A stretch of 64,000 bases of DNA from Streptomyces rimosus (GTDB taxonomy: Bacteria > Actinomycetota > Actinomycetes > Streptomycetales > Streptomycetaceae). The translations under genes were made by a program, and so were the position numbers. Positions 62,502-64,000 of this stretch are shown piece after piece. A model generated the notes under the pieces. That model worked only from the letters and a program-made list of their open reading frames with translations, did no database searches and was not told the DNA's origin. The stretch covers positions 1,488,001-1,552,000 of the forward strand of contig NZ_CP023688.1 of assembly GCF_008704655.1 (NCBI RefSeq), given 5' to 3'. Within the stretch, counting starts at the first letter, position 1; every line of letters starts with the position of its first letter.

Positions 62502-63746
62502 ATGGTCAACGTTCTCTTCCTGTCCATAGCGGCCGTCCTGCTGCTGGCGGCCGCCTACAAGGCGCGGCCGCTGCTGCGCCGGCCGCGGCCGCGCGGCCTG
62601 GGCGCCCTGTGCGGTTTCCTGACCGGACTGGGCGCCTCTCTGGTGTTCCTGACGCCCGCGGTCGGCGACGCGCTGAGCGTCATCCACCCGAAGCTCGGCC
62701 GGCTGCTGGGCAACTGCAGCACGCTGGCCGCCGCCACCTGCATCTCGATCCTGCTGCTGCGCTTCAACGAGGAGCCGCCGGACGCGGACCGCAAGGCGCG
62801 CCACCGGCTCGTCACGCTGGGCGTCGTCCTGGTCGCGATGGCCGTCCTCTTCTTCTCCTCGCCGGTGGACGACGCCCCGGGCGCGCCCACCTTCGGCGAA
62901 CTGCCGCGCACCGAGCCGCTGCTGAACATCTATGTGCTGGTGTTCACCGCGCACCTCGGCGCCGCGATCGTCGACCTGCTGCGCCAGTCCCTGCGCTACT
63001 CCCGGCACGCGCCGCGCACCAGCCTGCGGTACGGGCTGCGCGTCATCGCCTTCGGCTGCGCGCTGGGCATGATCTACATCGGCTACAAGATCGTCCATGT
63101 GGTCGGGCTGTGGACCGACGCGGGCTGGCTGCCGCCCGAGCAGCTGTGCACCTCGCTGGTGACGCCCGCGACCTGCACGTTCAGCGTCGGCCTGCCCGCG
63201 ATCTGCAGTCTGCTGCTCGTCATCGGCGTCCTGCTGCCCGCGATCGGCCCGGCACTGGCCTGGCCCGTGCGGCGCATTCACCTGTGGCATCTGCACCGCG
63301 GACTGCGCCCGCTGTGGGCCGCGCTGTCGGCGGCGGTGCCGGAGATCCAGCTCACCGCCACCGACCGGCTGTACGCGGCGCCCGACGCCGAGTTCCGTCT
63401 CTACCGCCGGGTGATCGAGATACGTGACGGCATGCTGGCACTGCGCCCGCACCGCAGCGACGAGGTCCGCCGCGCCGCCGAGGAACGGCTGCGCGCCGAG
63501 GGGGCGGACGCGCGGGAGCTGGACGCCGGGGTCGAGGCGGCGGTGCTGGCGGCGGCGCTGGAGTCGCGGCGCGGCGGACGTACGCCCGAGCACGCGGTCA
63601 GCGTCGAGGACGCCACGCTGACCCGCCCCGAGCTGACCAATCTGATCGACGAGGCCCGCTGGCTGCGCAGGGTCTCGCACGCCTTCGTGGCGTCCGGCGC
63701 GGGCCCCGCGCCGGCGCCGGAGTCCCGCCCCGCCGCAGGAATCTGA
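62502..63746 (+). CDS. MAB_1171c-type membrane protein
   Basis: A 414-aa membrane protein with about seven hydrophobic spans in the first 275 residues, including FLSIAAVLLLAAAYK, NCSTLAAATCISILLLRF, VTLGVVLVAMAVLFFSS and FSVGLPAICSLLLVIGVLLP. A soluble helical tail of about 140 residues follows (FRLYRRVIEIRDGMLALRPH, then RRAAEERLRAEG). It fits the MAB_1171c family, called a putative transporter without proof, which recurs in actinomycetes beside XRE and HEXXH genes. ATG 62502 is 8 bp after the peptidase stop codon, so the genes are co-transcribed. It may transmit a membrane signal to the peptidase; this is an inference. Confidence 0.8.
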   Translation: MVNVLFLSIAAVLLLAAAYKARPLLRRPRPRGLGALCGFLTGLGASLVFLTPAVGDALSVIHPKLGRLLGNCSTLAAATCISILLLRFNEEPPDADRKARHRLVTLGVVLVAMAVLFFSSPVDDAPGAPTFGELPRTEPLLNIYVLVFTAHLGAAIVDLLRQSLRYSRHAPRTSLRYGLRVIAFGCALGMIYIGYKIVHVVGLWTDAGWLPPEQLCTSLVTPATCTFSVGLPAICSLLLVIGVLLPAIGPALAWPVRRIHLWHLHRGLRPLWAALSAAVPEIQLTATDRLYAAPDAEFRLYRRVIEIRDGMLALRPHRSDEVRRAAEERLRAEGADARELDAGVEAAVLAAALESRRGGRTPEHAVSVEDATLTRPELTNLIDEARWLRRVSHAFVASGAGPAPAPESRPAAGI

Positions 63747-63754
63747 GGTCACAC

Positions 63755-64000
63755 GTGAGCCACCCCATGGAGTCACCGGAGTTCTTCCGCGACCCGTACC
63801 CGCTGCTCGCCGCGCTGCGCGAGCGCGGTCCCGTCCAGCAGGTACGGTCCGGGCCGCACGGCGCGACGTGGCTCGTCACCGGCTGGGCCGAGGCCCGTAC
63901 GGCGCTGGCGGAGCCCCGGCTCTCCAAGGACACCACCCGCTACTTCGCCGACAAGCCGTCCAAGCGCAACCTGGCGCCCGCCGTCAGCGCCACCATGCTG
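63755..64000 (+). CDS. Cytochrome P450 (partial, N-terminus)
   Basis: The first 82 codons of a P450: VSHPMESPEFFRDPYPLLAA, LRERGPVQQV, TWLVTGWAEARTALAEPRLS and KDTTRYFADKPSKR. This is the usual beginning of bacterial class I P450s (helix A, beta-1 and the B helix LSKD). GTG 63755 is 8 bp after the membrane protein stop codon, so it belongs to the same operon. The heme-binding Cys lies beyond the window. The substrate is unknown. Confidence 0.87.
   Translation, partial: MSHPMESPEFFRDPYPLLAALRERGPVQQVRSGPHGATWLVTGWAEARTALAEPRLSKDTTRYFADKPSKRNLAPAVSATML

Noticed and set aside
61259..64000. Conservon (cvn) locus ending in a P450
   Set aside because: The genes are XRE, HEVGH peptidase and a membrane protein. 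The CvnA-D kinase, roadblock, DUF742 and GTPase genes are absent.

Overview
The window looks like a chromosomal segment of a Streptomyces or a close relative. It is very GC-rich, with strong G/C third-position bias and many GTG starts. It carries two SsgA-like sporulation proteins, a secreted chitin-active LPMO with a DasR-like site, many TetR/MarR/LysR regulators, and a rare TTA (bldA-type) codon in an accessory gene. No rRNA, tRNA, CRISPR array, insertion sequence or phage gene was seen.

Left part (1-7.7 kb): a compact steroid C/D-ring (HIP) catabolic locus. Thiolase fadA6, regulator kstR2 and dehydrogenase ipdF lie on the minus strand. Two acyl-CoA dehydrogenase subunits diverge from them across a palindromic operator. 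A FUSC-type membrane protein and a MarR regulator follow.

8-31 kb: mostly house-keeping-like and envelope genes. These include a methyltransferase, a secreted BNR propeller, a composite ECF sigma factor with built-in zinc finger, membrane span and Pro/Thr-rich tail, and two SsgA-like proteins. Also here are an ICL/PEP-mutase family enzyme divergent from an aldo/keto reductase, a HEAT-like protein split by a 4-bp duplication, and a TetR gene facing a YdbS/YdbT-like PH-domain pair. A polysaccharide deacetylase, an AfsQ-like response regulator/kinase/lipoprotein operon, a GMC oxidoreductase, a CocE-type hydrolase, a VOC protein and a SMI1/KNR4 protein complete it.

31.7-38.6 kb: a small orphan biosynthetic-looking island. 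It has a PurB/CMLE-type lyase (with the TTA codon) and a methyltransferase on plus. On minus are an E. coli-type phosphoserine aminotransferase, a GCS2 glutamate-cysteine ligase homologue, an O-methyltransferase and an amidohydrolase. I know no described pathway with exactly this set; it is the best candidate here for an undescribed small-molecule pathway.

39-53.7 kb: a secreted DUF4185/DUF5005-like protein, the methylmalonyl-CoA mutase operon mutA-mutB-meaB, a VOC gene behind a perfect 22-bp palindrome, LysR and SDR genes, a remnant of a DUF1080 gene, an AA10 LPMO, an SCP2-like protein and small secreted proteins. A Ser/Thr kinase fused to an extracellular transglycosylase-like domain sits next to an FHA-like protein.

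54-64 kb: an AMP-ligase / aldehyde dehydrogenase / APC permease row, a VOC protein and an L,D-transpeptidase lipoprotein. Last comes a four-gene module cut by the window edge: XRE regulator, HEVGH (IrrE-like) peptidase, MAB_1171c-type membrane protein and cytochrome P450. It lies behind a near-perfect 31-bp palindrome and is the second candidate for an undescribed system.
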